Shown: one piece after another, positions 1 to 5,339 of the stretch
How positions within the stretch are numbered: the stretch's first letter is position 1
Layout: every line of letters starts with the position of its first letter
Made by a program: the position numbers and the translations under genes
DNA from: Anaerolineales bacterium
GTDB lineage: Bacteria > Chloroflexota > Anaerolineae > Anaerolineales > UBA4823
Assembly (NCBI GenBank): GCA_022865865.1
Contig: JALHTN010000460.1
Span: 1 to 6,351 of the forward strand
Direction of reading: 5' to 3'
Length of the DNA stretch: 6,351 bases
The notes under the pieces: model-generated
Database searches by the model: none
Told to the model about the DNA's origin: nothing
Seen by the model: only the letters and a program-made list of their open reading frames with translations

Positions 1-1
1 A

Positions 2-415
2 GGCAGTGCAGATAAAACGATCCTGCTGTGGGACGTGGCAAGCGGTGAGGTGCTGGGTGAGCCGATTGAATGGCACTCAGAAGGAGTGGGCAGTGTGGCC
101 TTCAGCCCAGACGGCAAAACATTGGCTTCGGGCAGCTGGGATCAGACTGTCATCCTGATGGATGTAGCCAGCCGCCAGGCAATTGGTCAGCCGCTCAGCG
201 GGCACACCGCACTGGTCAACAGCCTGTCCTGGCATCCAGATGGTAGGAGATTGGCATCCGCCAGCCATGATTCAACGGTCATCATCTGGGACCTGGATCC
301 CGATTCATGGGTTAGAAAAGCCTGCTGGCGGGCAGGGCGCAATCTCAGTCAGGCAGAATGGGCGATCTACTATCCGGGTGAAGCATACCAGCCAACCTGC
401 CCGGAATACGAATGA
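2..415 (+). CDS. WD40 repeat (beta-propeller) protein, C-terminal part
   Basis: The open frame runs in from the left edge, so the true start is outside and only the last 137 residues are seen. It begins with the end of one blade (DKTILLWDVASGE), then has two full WD40 repeats at about residues 23-62 and 65-100, each with the pattern FSPDGKTLASGS...V or WHPDGRRLASAS...IIWD. In the first full repeat the usual Trp-Asp is Met-Asp (ILMD). After the last blade comes a tail with WVRKACWRAGRNLSQAEW and an ending near TCPEYE. This tail is typical of large bacterial WD40 proteins, often AAA/NACHT or kinase fusions, in Chloroflexota and Cyanobacteria. Propellers of this kind are protein-interaction scaffolds. 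The fused N-terminal domain, and so the job of the whole protein, cannot be told from here. Confidence 0.9.
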   Translation, partial: GSADKTILLWDVASGEVLGEPIEWHSEGVGSVAFSPDGKTLASGSWDQTVILMDVASRQAIGQPLSGHTALVNSLSWHPDGRRLASASHDSTVIIWDLDPDSWVRKACWRAGRNLSQAEWAIYYPGEAYQPTCPEYE

Positions 416-424
416 GGGCAGCTT

Positions 425-583
425 GTGTTTAATATTATCGAAACAGATCGCGAGCCTGGATTGGTTTTGGAATATTCAGGCGAAAAGATTTTGAACGACA
501 CACAGGCCTGGCAGGTTACTCACACTAAATGGGAGATGATTCGTGAGGCCTGCATACGCGGAAATCTATTCGCAGATAGGTAA
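425..583 (+). other. Unrecognised open stretch after the WD40 stop (possible remnant)
   Basis: After the WD40 stop (TGA 413-415) the same frame stays open to TAA 581-583. A GTG at 425 would give 52 residues containing IIETDREPGLVLEYSGE and WEMIREACIRGNLFADR. The residue make-up looks protein-like rather than random, with a W..IREAC..GNL pattern faintly like the WD40 tail. No ribosome binding site stands out before the GTG, and I recognise no family. It may be the worn end of a gene or chance. It abuts the amidohydrolase fragment, which begins in another frame at about 580. Confidence 0.2.
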
Positions 584-864
584 AGGATGACGGCACTGTC
601 TGCGAACCCCCGGAGTGGGCCGTTGATGACCTGCTCTCCGTGGAGGAAGCGCTGCCGCTGATGACCGTTGAAGCGGCCTATGCGTTACTTCGTGAAGGTG
701 AGATCGGCAGTCTGAAAGCAGGAAAACTCGCCGACCTGATCATCCTCTCCGCTAATACCCTGGACGTTGACCACGATGCAATCCTGGATATACAGGTTTT
801 GATGACGATGGTCGGAGGGGAGGTTGAGCACTGCGAGCAAGGGCACGAGGAAATTTGCCCATGA
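580..864 (+). pseudogene. Amidohydrolase (YtcJ-like, amidohydrolase 3 family), C-terminal fragment
   Basis: Codons from 580 (just after an in-frame TAG at 577-579) to TGA 862-864 encode about 94 residues. They match the C-terminus of metal-dependent amidohydrolases of the YtcJ type: KDDGTVCEPPEW, then SVEEALPLMTVEAAYALL, then the hallmark IGSLKAGKLADLIILSAN, and DIQVLMTMVGGEVEHC near the end. In this family the region packs the last helices of the TIM barrel and returns to the small beta-sandwich. The metal ligands and the whole barrel, usually more than 400 residues, are missing. A GTG at 640 gives the longest start-to-stop reading (74 codons), but no start or Shine-Dalgarno sequence is convincing. 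I read it as a decayed 3' end left by recombination. An attC-like palindrome follows 53 bp downstream. Confidence 0.75.
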
Positions 865-916
865 TTTCAAGTGTCCCTAGAGGAACATTCGATACAAGCT
901 TGAAGTAATTCAATCA

Positions 917-1045
917 GCCTAACACAGCGTGCACCGGACTCGTGGGATTCGCCCCGCTAAAAGGAAGTAAACTATGCTCAAGCCAATTCCGTTAAATCGG
1001 CTACATCTCATCCCTCCCACCAGCGGGTAACGCAAACCGTTAGCC
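917..1045 (+). other. Integron attC-like recombination site
   Basis: The left end GCCTAAC (917-923) fits the R'' consensus RYYYAAC exactly. The right end GTTAGCC (1039-1045) fits GTTRRRY except for one position. The outer arms CTAAC 919-923 and GTTAG 1039-1043 pair. After short unpaired spacers GCGT 927-930 pairs with ACGC 1030-1033. Pairing then continues with small bulges through ACC.G.CT.GTGGGA (933-947) against 1015-1028. A 67-nt central loop (948-1014) separates the arms. This two-box plan, an unpaired spacer between them, extra-helical bases and a length of about 129 bp are the known traits of attC sites. Orientation fits a cassette whose gene lies to the left (the amidohydrolase remnant). 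No integrase gene and no second site are visible, so it could be a lone site or a look-alike palindrome. Confidence 0.55.
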
Positions 1046-1078
1046 CGCCGACATGAACCAAGCATTCATCGGTTGCAT

Positions 1079-1106
1079 TTGCTTTGAACTAGGGAGTGTG
1101 TAAAAT
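1079..1106 (+). promoter_or_regulatory. Weak candidate promoter for the methyltransferase
   Basis: TTGCTT (1079-1084), a 16-bp gap, then TAAAAT (1101-1106), about 50 bp before the ATG. The -10 is 5/6 to TATAAT, but the -35 keeps only TTG. In an AT-rich leader such a match can arise by chance. Confidence 0.25.
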
Positions 1107-1156
1107 CGAAGAACTAATCTCTACGTCAGGAATAACATAGAGGAGATTTGTTAGTC

Positions 1157-1660
1157 ATGGCTACTGTGTTTATGAAGTGGCTGGAAACCAGCCCAAAGGA
1201 TTACGACCGGGGGATCCAATTGCTTACATTGGGTAAAATCCAACGCATCAAAGAAACAATCGCAAACAACTATGTTCACGTAGGGACGCGTGTCCTGGAG
1301 GTCGGTTGCGGCACGGGGACGCTCACGCGGATGATGGCGAAACGAGGCGCAACCGTCACCGGCATTGACGCCTCGCCTCGGATGTTGGCCGAGGCCGAGA
1401 AGAAAATCAAAGACGTAGACCTTGAAGAGCGCGTGTCCTTGAAATACATGGACGCCGCCCTGATTGGTGACCGCTTCCCCGCCGCGTACTTCGACCTGAT
1501 CGTGTCCACGTTGGTTTTCAGCGAACTTCCACCGGACGACCAGCGCTTTGTGTTGGAAGCCTGCCAGAAACTATTGGCACCGAACGGCCTGCTCCTGATC
1601 GCTGACGAAGTGACCCCCGCCTCCACGTCTACCAGGCATAATAACTACTCCTTTTCATAA
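1157..1660 (+). CDS. Class I SAM-dependent methyltransferase, CpaM-like, C-terminally truncated
   Basis: A 167-residue Rossmann-fold methyltransferase. SAM-binding motif I is RVLEVGCGTG (46-55), the acidic loop is GIDASPRM (69-76), the motif II/III strand is FDLIVSTLVFSELPPDD (112-128), and the late strand reads LLAPNGLLLIADEV. The N-terminus MKWLETSPKDYDRGIQLLTLGK resembles proteins annotated as corrinoid protein-associated methyltransferase CpaM, which sit beside corrinoid methyl-transfer systems. No corrinoid protein is in this window. ATG 1157 is chosen over an upstream in-frame TTG (1148) because GAGGAGA (1140-1146) lies 10 nt before the ATG and only 1 nt before the TTG. Relatives run on for about 50 or more residues past ADEV.P. 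Here the text turns into a low-complexity tail, ASTSTRHNNYSFS, so the 3' end was probably replaced and activity is doubtful. Confidence 0.8.
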   Translation: MATVFMKWLETSPKDYDRGIQLLTLGKIQRIKETIANNYVHVGTRVLEVGCGTGTLTRMMAKRGATVTGIDASPRMLAEAEKKIKDVDLEERVSLKYMDAALIGDRFPAAYFDLIVSTLVFSELPPDDQRFVLEACQKLLAPNGLLLIADEVTPASTSTRHNNYSFS

Positions 1661-1695
1661 CTGATTTGATAGGTCAATCGAAAACTCAGATTGAG

Positions 1696-1733
1696 GTTAC
1701 CCATCGTACCGATAACCAGTAGCGATGGGTAAC
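1696..1733. terminator. Perfect 11-bp inverted repeat between convergent genes
   Basis: GTTACCCATCG (1696-1706) and CGATGGGTAAC (1723-1733) are exact reverse complements around a 16-nt loop. It lies 35 bp after the methyltransferase stop and 21 bp from the stop of the convergent gene, where a bidirectional terminator is expected. Only a weak T-rich stretch (AATTATTTT) follows on the + side, so it is not a classic intrinsic terminator. A protein-binding dyad is an alternative. Confidence 0.5.
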
Positions 1734-1754
1734 AAATTATTTTCGCTCTTCTGT

Positions 1755-1967
1755 CTATAGGTCCAATAACTGCTTCTTGGCTTCGAACTCCTCATCGGTA
1801 ATAGCGCCCTGGTCGCGCAGTCCTGCCAGCTTTTCCAATTCGTCAGAAATGGAGAACTCTACCGGAGGTGTATCTTCGCTCTCATACTCTGCTTCTGCGG
1901 ATCCCTTCGGGTAACCAGGAATTTTTTTGCGGTTCTCGGCAATTCGGCCCCATTTCATGAGATCCAT
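1755..1967 (-). other. SHOCT-domain segment, possible separate small gene or fusion tail
   Basis: The last 70 residues of the chimera start at an ATG (1965-1967) that directly follows the cut-off Reg_prop repeat. The start MDLMKWGRIAEN looks like a natural N-terminus, so the piece may be an almost whole small SHOCT protein or the 3' part of a larger one. The purine stretch AAGGGTGG on the - strand, about 8 nt upstream of this ATG, could serve as a weak ribosome binding site. Independent translation is therefore possible but unproven. Confidence 0.4.
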
Positions 1968-2429
1968 CCACAGCACGCCACCCTTGTCTTCATGCATGGC
2001 CCACACCACATTGTGACTCAAACTGTAAGGATCGTCCGGGTTGTTCGCGTAGCGGGTAAAGGTCTTTGTGGTCGGGTCGTAACGATTCAGCCCGCCCCCA
2101 TCAGTGCCAATCCACAGCATACCCTCCCGATCTTGGTACAGAGCTGAGACATTGTCGCTACTCAAGGTGTTGGGGTCGGCCGGGTCGTAGCGGTAATGAT
2201 TGAACTGCTCATTCGCCGGATCGTAGCGATTCAACCCGCCCCCGCTGGTACCGACCCACAAGAAATCGTCCCGATCCTGATAGAGCGCCATGACAAGGTT
2301 AGCGCTCAGGCTGTACTCGTCGGCTGGGTCGTGCCTAAAGATTTTGAACTCGTATCCATCAGAGCGATTCAGCCCATCGAGCGTGCCGAACCACATGAAG
2401 CCCTGGCTGTCACGGATGACACTCAGCAC
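1755..2429 (-). CDS. Chimeric protein: Reg_prop sensor N-terminus fused to SHOCT-domain tail
   Basis: Read from a GTG at 2429 it gives 224 residues, but this is probably not the native start (see the 5' part at 2430-2599). Residues 1-154 carry Reg_prop repeats of about 48 residues. They contain FMWFGTLDGLNRSDGYEF, then FLWVGTSGGGLNRYDP, then MLWIGTDGGGLNRYDP, and a fourth that stops after GGVLW. Such repeats form the periplasmic propellers of large one-protein two-component sensors. The later propeller blades, Y_Y_Y domain, membrane segment and kinase are all absent. From Met155 the protein changes to MDLMKWGRIAENRKKIPG, an acidic linker, and a SHOCT motif (DELEKLAGLRDQGAITDEEF, 192-211, then EAKKQLL). 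SHOCT is a short helical oligomerisation domain of small cytoplasmic or membrane proteins. The fusion is probably a recombination product; a functional product is unlikely but not excluded. Confidence 0.75.
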   Translation of the reverse strand: MLSVIRDSQGFMWFGTLDGLNRSDGYEFKIFRHDPADEYSLSANLVMALYQDRDDFLWVGTSGGGLNRYDPANEQFNHYRYDPADPNTLSSDNVSALYQDREGMLWIGTDGGGLNRYDPTTKTFTRYANNPDDPYSLSHNVVWAMHEDKGGVLWMDLMKWGRIAENRKKIPGYPKGSAEAEYESEDTPPVEFSISDELEKLAGLRDQGAITDEEFEAKKQLLDL

Positions 2430-2599
2430 CCGGTTGTTGGAGAGGCCGTCCTCCGAGGTGAGATGGTCGAAGCGGAGATCCTGGTTGGTGGGCGCAGGGG
2501 GGAATCTGTTGATTGTATGCCTGGAAAATGGATATTGCTGTTGGATGCTGTTGAAGTGGTTAATGATAATTGCAGAAAGGTTGCAATTACCATTAGCAT
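2430..2599 (-). pseudogene. Frameshifted 5' part of the Reg_prop sensor: start, signal peptide, first strand
   Basis: The frame of the chimera stays open upstream of the GTG and encodes NQDLRFDHLTSEDGLSNNRV, the usual lead-in to the first Reg_prop repeat, so translation must begin earlier. In the next frame an ATG at 2597-2599, with GAGGGG (2605-2610) 5 nt before it, starts MLMVIATFLQLSLTTSTASN, a plausible export signal. The two frames meet at a run of six C on the - strand (2497-2502). One more C there would read STDSPPAPTNQDLRF without a break. The original gene then ran from 2599. A sequencing or assembly slip, a fixed mutation or slipped-strand variation are all possible. Confidence 0.6.
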
Positions 2600-2987
2600 G
2601 ATTACCCCTCTTATGATGGGCGGTTTTTCCTTTTTTTGTTATTTGATAAACTTGGATGGCAAATTCTCATTATGGATGTCTAGAGCAAATAATTTAATTT
2701 AGACTTAACGAAGGAATAAGATTGATCTCATATATTATATCAATCTACATTCATGTTTTTGTTGCTTTTTTCTTCCACCCGATTTAGCGCTGGACTTGGA
2801 ATGCCAGCGAGTTTGATTGAGAGGATATCTTATTTGGATTGGTGATTGGGTTGGAGATTGAAGAAGGTAAGGTGACCTGCAAACCTGTCCATGAGAAGGC
2901 CGATATCCAGGAGTTGTTGAGTTAAGTGTCAATATTATCCCCCTGAACAATTATGCATTTCAAAAGGAATTACGATTTAGGTAAACC
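2600..2987. other. AT-rich interval without a convincing gene
   Basis: Composition changes sharply to AT-rich here. The one sizeable minus-strand open frame (2735-2950) has no family signature and no ribosome binding site. On the + strand, codons 2821-2925 stay open for 34 residues, including IEEGKVTCKPVHEKADIQELL, but without a clear start and just after a TGA. It could be the worn C-terminus of a lost gene. I recognise nothing else apart from the small inverted repeat at 2719-2746. Confidence 0.5.
2719..2746. repeat. 8-bp inverted repeat in AT-rich spacer
   Basis: AGATTGAT (2719-2726) and ATCAATCT (2739-2746) are exact reverse complements around a 12-nt AT-only-like core. It could be a weak hairpin or a binding site. 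There is no flanking T tract and no neighbouring stop codon that would mark it as a terminator. Confidence 0.3.
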
Positions 2988-3962
2988 TTAGCTGATTTTT
3001 ACCCCTGGGATCAGATCACTTAAATTCTTCAGCAATCGCTCTACTTCTGGCTTTTTTGAAACTGAGTATAAAGTTTCGATGTGTTCATCCGCAGACATGG
3101 TCATGGATAATTCAAGCAGGTCGTCATCTATTACCGTGAGAGACACTGAGTGTAGTTTTTTCAAAGGGATGTAATACTTAATTCCCCCGAACCGTTTATT
3201 ATTATTCATCCTTCCACCTCCTGTATCCTGGATGATAATCAACTCTTTATCCGTCAGGATACCGATGTGAGTAGTGGAAATCGTTCGGTAGAAATTCTTC
3301 CCAAAAAGTGTAAATAGTGTTGAATGGATTTCGGGTTGAAAAACATGGTCGATAATATTCTCTTCTGGCAATACACTGTTCCTAGCATAGTTCATGAATT
3401 TAAAATTCACCTCTGAAAGGTAATCAAATTTACTTAATTCTGAGTTCTTACCAAACCTTGAAGGATTATTTGCAGCTGATCTAATCTTGTTGACGAAAGG
3501 ATAGAACATATACTCCGTCACAGAATTAAATCTCAGGGTAGAAGAGGAAAGGATCCCGCTATCAACCAGACCAGTGATTCTGATCCACGCTTTAAGGAGA
3601 ATAGTTCCAAATTCGACATAGTTGATATCCCCAATTGCGTAGCAGGATCTGAGTAATTTGTTATTGACGTTTTCCAGGATGAAAATATTGTTATTTTGGA
3701 TACAGATCAGCTTCTCATTTTCTCGGTGGATGAAACCATTAAATGTAGGTGTGATTACCGAATAGGGGAAATCAGAACTTTTATCAAGAAATTCATCATA
3801 GAATTCTTTATAGATTTCAGGAACCCTGTGAATGGTTTCGATCTCTTTCGCCCATGAACCTTTTGTTTGCTCACTTGCGGTCAATAGAGGAATCCCCTCT
3901 AGATTAAGAGTTTTTATTCGATCCCATGGAGCTTTCAAAGCTTTTTTTATATCACTTTGCAT
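2988..3962 (-). CDS. Uncharacterised 324-residue protein with probable PH-like halves
   Basis: I do not recognise a named family. The start ATG (3960-3962) has AGGA (3970-3973) 7 nt before it. There is no signal peptide or membrane segment, so the protein is probably cytosolic. An N-terminal helical part (1-65, with SWAKEIETIHRVPEIYKEFYDEFL) precedes FPYSVITPTFNGFIHRENEKLI. A beta-rich stretch follows (about 77-145), ending in a helix with FNSVTEYMFYPFVNKIR. A second beta-rich part (about 228-315) reads THIGILTDKELIIIQDTGGG, YYIPLKKLHSVSL, LLELSMTM, and closes with a helix (PEVERLLKNL). Both halves fit the strand order of bacterial PH-like (YokE/bPH) domains, but this is a pattern judgement. 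It lies 135 bp downstream of the GntR gene on the same strand and also has its own promoter candidate. Confidence 0.8.
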   Translation of the reverse strand: MQSDIKKALKAPWDRIKTLNLEGIPLLTASEQTKGSWAKEIETIHRVPEIYKEFYDEFLDKSSDFPYSVITPTFNGFIHRENEKLICIQNNNIFILENVNNKLLRSCYAIGDINYVEFGTILLKAWIRITGLVDSGILSSSTLRFNSVTEYMFYPFVNKIRSAANNPSRFGKNSELSKFDYLSEVNFKFMNYARNSVLPEENIIDHVFQPEIHSTLFTLFGKNFYRTISTTHIGILTDKELIIIQDTGGGRMNNNKRFGGIKYYIPLKKLHSVSLTVIDDDLLELSMTMSADEHIETLYSVSKKPEVERLLKNLSDLIPGVKIS

Positions 3963-3991
3963 TCAACATTCCTAATCCTTTATTTCCGATA

Positions 3992-4021
3992 ATTATATAA
4001 GGAGAATTTATTGAATTTCAG
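3992..4021 (-). promoter_or_regulatory. Candidate promoter for the 324-residue protein gene
   Basis: On the - strand a perfect TATAAT (3992-3997) is preceded by an 18-bp gap and CTGAAA (4016-4021, 4/6 to TTGACA). It lies about 30 bp before the ATG. It suggests the gene can be transcribed apart from gntR, although read-through from gntR is also possible because no terminator is evident in the 135-bp gap. Confidence 0.45.
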
Positions 4022-4097
4022 CGTTGGGAAACACGATTTTATCAAAGGAATCTACTCCCGAAGAATAGCTCCTCGACGGATATTTCCCCAAACTAAA

Positions 4098-4910
4098 TTA
4101 ATTACTGCTGGGTAAATCTAACTTCTCTGGCTTTAGAGTTTTCCTGACCGAACCAACCTCTTTAATCCTGACAAGTTCGACTTCGAATCTGGAACGATCC
4201 CCACGGTGCACGGCATGATAGTACTCGATGGGCGTATCATCTTCCAGGTAGCTCACACTATTTAACAAGATCAAAGGGGCGCCAACCTCAATTTTCAATA
4301 ATTTTGCTTCGGTCTGATTGGCTGGCACGGCCTCGATAGATCGCCGACCATAAGCAATGATAACCCCACATTCTTTTTCTAAGAATTCATAAAGGGATTG
4401 ATTTGTAATATCAGCCTCCGCTAATTTGGGACACAACTCATAAGGCAAATAGCTGGTAACTAAAACGATTGGTTCACCTTTAATGAAACGCAAGCGCTTG
4501 ATATCGATTATTGATGTACCTGATTCAATACCAAGAAATTCTGCGACCTTCTTTTTTGCGCGAATCACTTTATGGTGAAGTACATGGGTTTCAATTGTGT
4601 GCCCTCGCTCAACCATATCCTGGTAAAAGCCGGTTAGTTTTTGAGCCAGGCTTTCACTCAACTTTGGTTCCGAGACAAATGTTCCTTTCCCTTTCCGCCT
4701 GTTGATTAACCCTTCCAATTCAATCTCGCGCAGTGCCTGTCTGACCACTGTCCTGCTTACACCGTACGATTCACACAAATCTGGTTCACTAGGTATTTGA
4801 TCACCAGCTTTCCACTCGCTAGAGCTTATTTTCTCTTTGAGAGATTCAATCAATTGGATGTAATAGGGGATGTTGCTGTTGAAGTCGATCGCATTGCTCA
4901 CGTCACTCAT
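4098..4910 (-). CDS. GntR-family transcriptional regulator, HutC subfamily (wHTH + UTRA)
   Basis: A complete 270-residue regulator, close to the usual HutC-type length. The winged helix-turn-helix spans about 14-78: PYYIQLIESLKEKI, then the GntR signature WKAGDQIPSEPDLCESYGVS and RTVVRQALREIELEGLINRR, and the wing KGKGTFVS. The UTRA ligand-binding domain spans about 98-245. It includes RLRFIKGEPIVLVTSYLP, SLYEFLEKECGV, EAKLLKIEVGAPLILLNSVS and the closing PIEYYHAVHRGDRSRFEVEL. UTRA domains bind small effectors such as amino acids, sugars or their phosphates and release the dimer from DNA. The effector cannot be told here because no catabolic or transport genes are adjacent. The ATG (4908-4910) has GAGG (4918-4921) 7 nt before it. 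A near-consensus promoter and a dyad lie just upstream, so autoregulation is likely. Confidence 0.95.
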   Translation of the reverse strand: MSDVSNAIDFNSNIPYYIQLIESLKEKISSSEWKAGDQIPSEPDLCESYGVSRTVVRQALREIELEGLINRRKGKGTFVSEPKLSESLAQKLTGFYQDMVERGHTIETHVLHHKVIRAKKKVAEFLGIESGTSIIDIKRLRFIKGEPIVLVTSYLPYELCPKLAEADITNQSLYEFLEKECGVIIAYGRRSIEAVPANQTEAKLLKIEVGAPLILLNSVSYLEDDTPIEYYHAVHRGDRSRFEVELVRIKEVGSVRKTLKPEKLDLPSSN

Positions 4911-4947
4911 TTAATTACCTCATGCGAATCTTGCTTTCTTCTTTACC

Positions 4948-4973
4948 AACATGTAATTACATGATTACATGTT
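4948..4973. promoter_or_regulatory. Dyad operator, probable GntR self-binding site
   Basis: AACATGTAAT (4948-4957) and ATTACATGTT (4964-4973) are perfect 10-bp inverted arms around TACATG. Nested inside is an exact 14-bp palindrome, CATGTAATTACATG (4950-4963). It starts 2 bp downstream of the gntR -10 box and so covers the expected transcription start, a typical repressor position. GntR/HutC proteins bind such short AT-rich dyads as dimers; binding by this protein is inferred from position. Confidence 0.65.
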
Positions 4974-5024
4974 CATTATATATGAACTCGATTCAGTGGT
5001 CAAGTTTTTGTTCATCATGTTCAT
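4971..5024. repeat. GTTCAT repeats around the gntR promoter
   Basis: GTTCAT occurs at 4971-4976, 5010-5015 and 5019-5024, with the inverted copy ATGAAC at 4982-4987. The first and the inverted copy form a 17-bp dyad with a 5-bp centre that overlaps the -10 box. The last two are direct repeats 9 bp apart, upstream of the -35. They could be half-sites of a second regulator or chance in AT-rich DNA. Confidence 0.4.
4975..5003 (-). promoter_or_regulatory. gntR promoter, near-consensus sigma-70 type
   Basis: On the - strand TTGACC (4998-5003), exactly 17 bp, then TATAAT (4975-4980). Five of six -35 bases and all six -10 bases match the housekeeping consensus with the best spacing. The start of transcription would fall near 4966-4969, inside the dyad. 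The -10 box overlaps a second small dyad, GTTCAT/ATGAAC (4971-4987). Confidence 0.75.
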
Positions 5025-5068
5025 CAAGAAATTCTCAGGAGCAAAAAAATTTTTCGAGGACTAATCGA

Positions 5069-5101
5069 ATGAATGAATTTGGTAAAGTATTAGATCATTG
5101 A
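5069..5101 (+). other. Ten-codon open frame with a good ribosome binding site, divergent from gntR
   Basis: GAGGA (5056-5060) stands 8 nt before ATG 5069, which opens MNEFGKVLDH and then hits TGA. Both spacing and motif are as good as those of the real genes here. A gene divergent from a GntR regulator is often its target, so this may be the stub of one whose remainder is lost. A leader peptide or chance are alternatives. Confidence 0.2.
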
Positions 5102-5339
5102 AGTCGGTTGGAGTTATTAGTTTGAGTAAACGATTGAATATGGGTTACCCCTCATTGACTTATCTCGTAGTAGAGTCAAATGACTGGCAATTAAATATTA
5201 ATCTATAACATCTGAGGTCAAGTTGATTTGTATCATAAGAGTTCATTGGGTCAATATTTGTATTGATTTAAAAATTCGGAGAAATTTTTGACTACTTTGA
5301 AAAATCGATCTAAATGTAGAATATAGCAAGAATTTATTC

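Larger units (their letters stand above)
865..1156. other. Non-coding interval with attC-like element and methyltransferase leader
   Basis: No credible gene is seen on either strand between the amidohydrolase stop and the methyltransferase start. The interval holds the palindromic element at 917-1045, a small imperfect hairpin right after it (CCG 1048-1050 and ATGAA 1053-1057 against TTCAT 1065-1069 and CGG 1070-1072), a weak promoter candidate near 1079-1106, and the ribosome binding site at 1140-1146. Confidence 0.6.
4911..5339. other. Long intergenic region with gntR control elements and degraded sequence
   Basis: The gntR-proximal half holds the promoter, dyad operator and GTTCAT repeats. 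The part from about 5040 to 5339 is AT-rich with stop codons in all frames. It contains a very short + strand open frame at 5069-5101 and small hairpins (AGTCA/TGACT 5174-5185; TCAATA/TATTGA 5251-5266). The IS element's end should fall in this stretch, downstream of the transposase stop. Without the other end of the element in the window, its terminal inverted repeat and any target duplication cannot be placed. Confidence 0.5.

Noticed and set aside
1276..1626. 116-codon - strand open frame
   Set aside because: Antisense shadow of the methyltransferase; rich in Arg and Ser as expected from reverse reading of GC-rich codons.
2196..2702. 168-codon + strand open frame
   Set aside because: It lies antisense to the Reg_prop repeats and shows no family pattern of its own; the opposite strand explains the DNA.
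2735..2950. 71-codon - strand open frame in the AT-rich spacer
   Set aside because: No ribosome binding site, biased low-information composition and no recognisable motif.
5069..5175. Reading TGA as Trp to extend MNEFGKVLDH with several in-frame TGA codons
   Set aside because: Other genes in the window end normally at TGA (WD40 protein, amidohydrolase), so a changed code is not supported; the TGAs are as expected by chance in AT-rich DNA.
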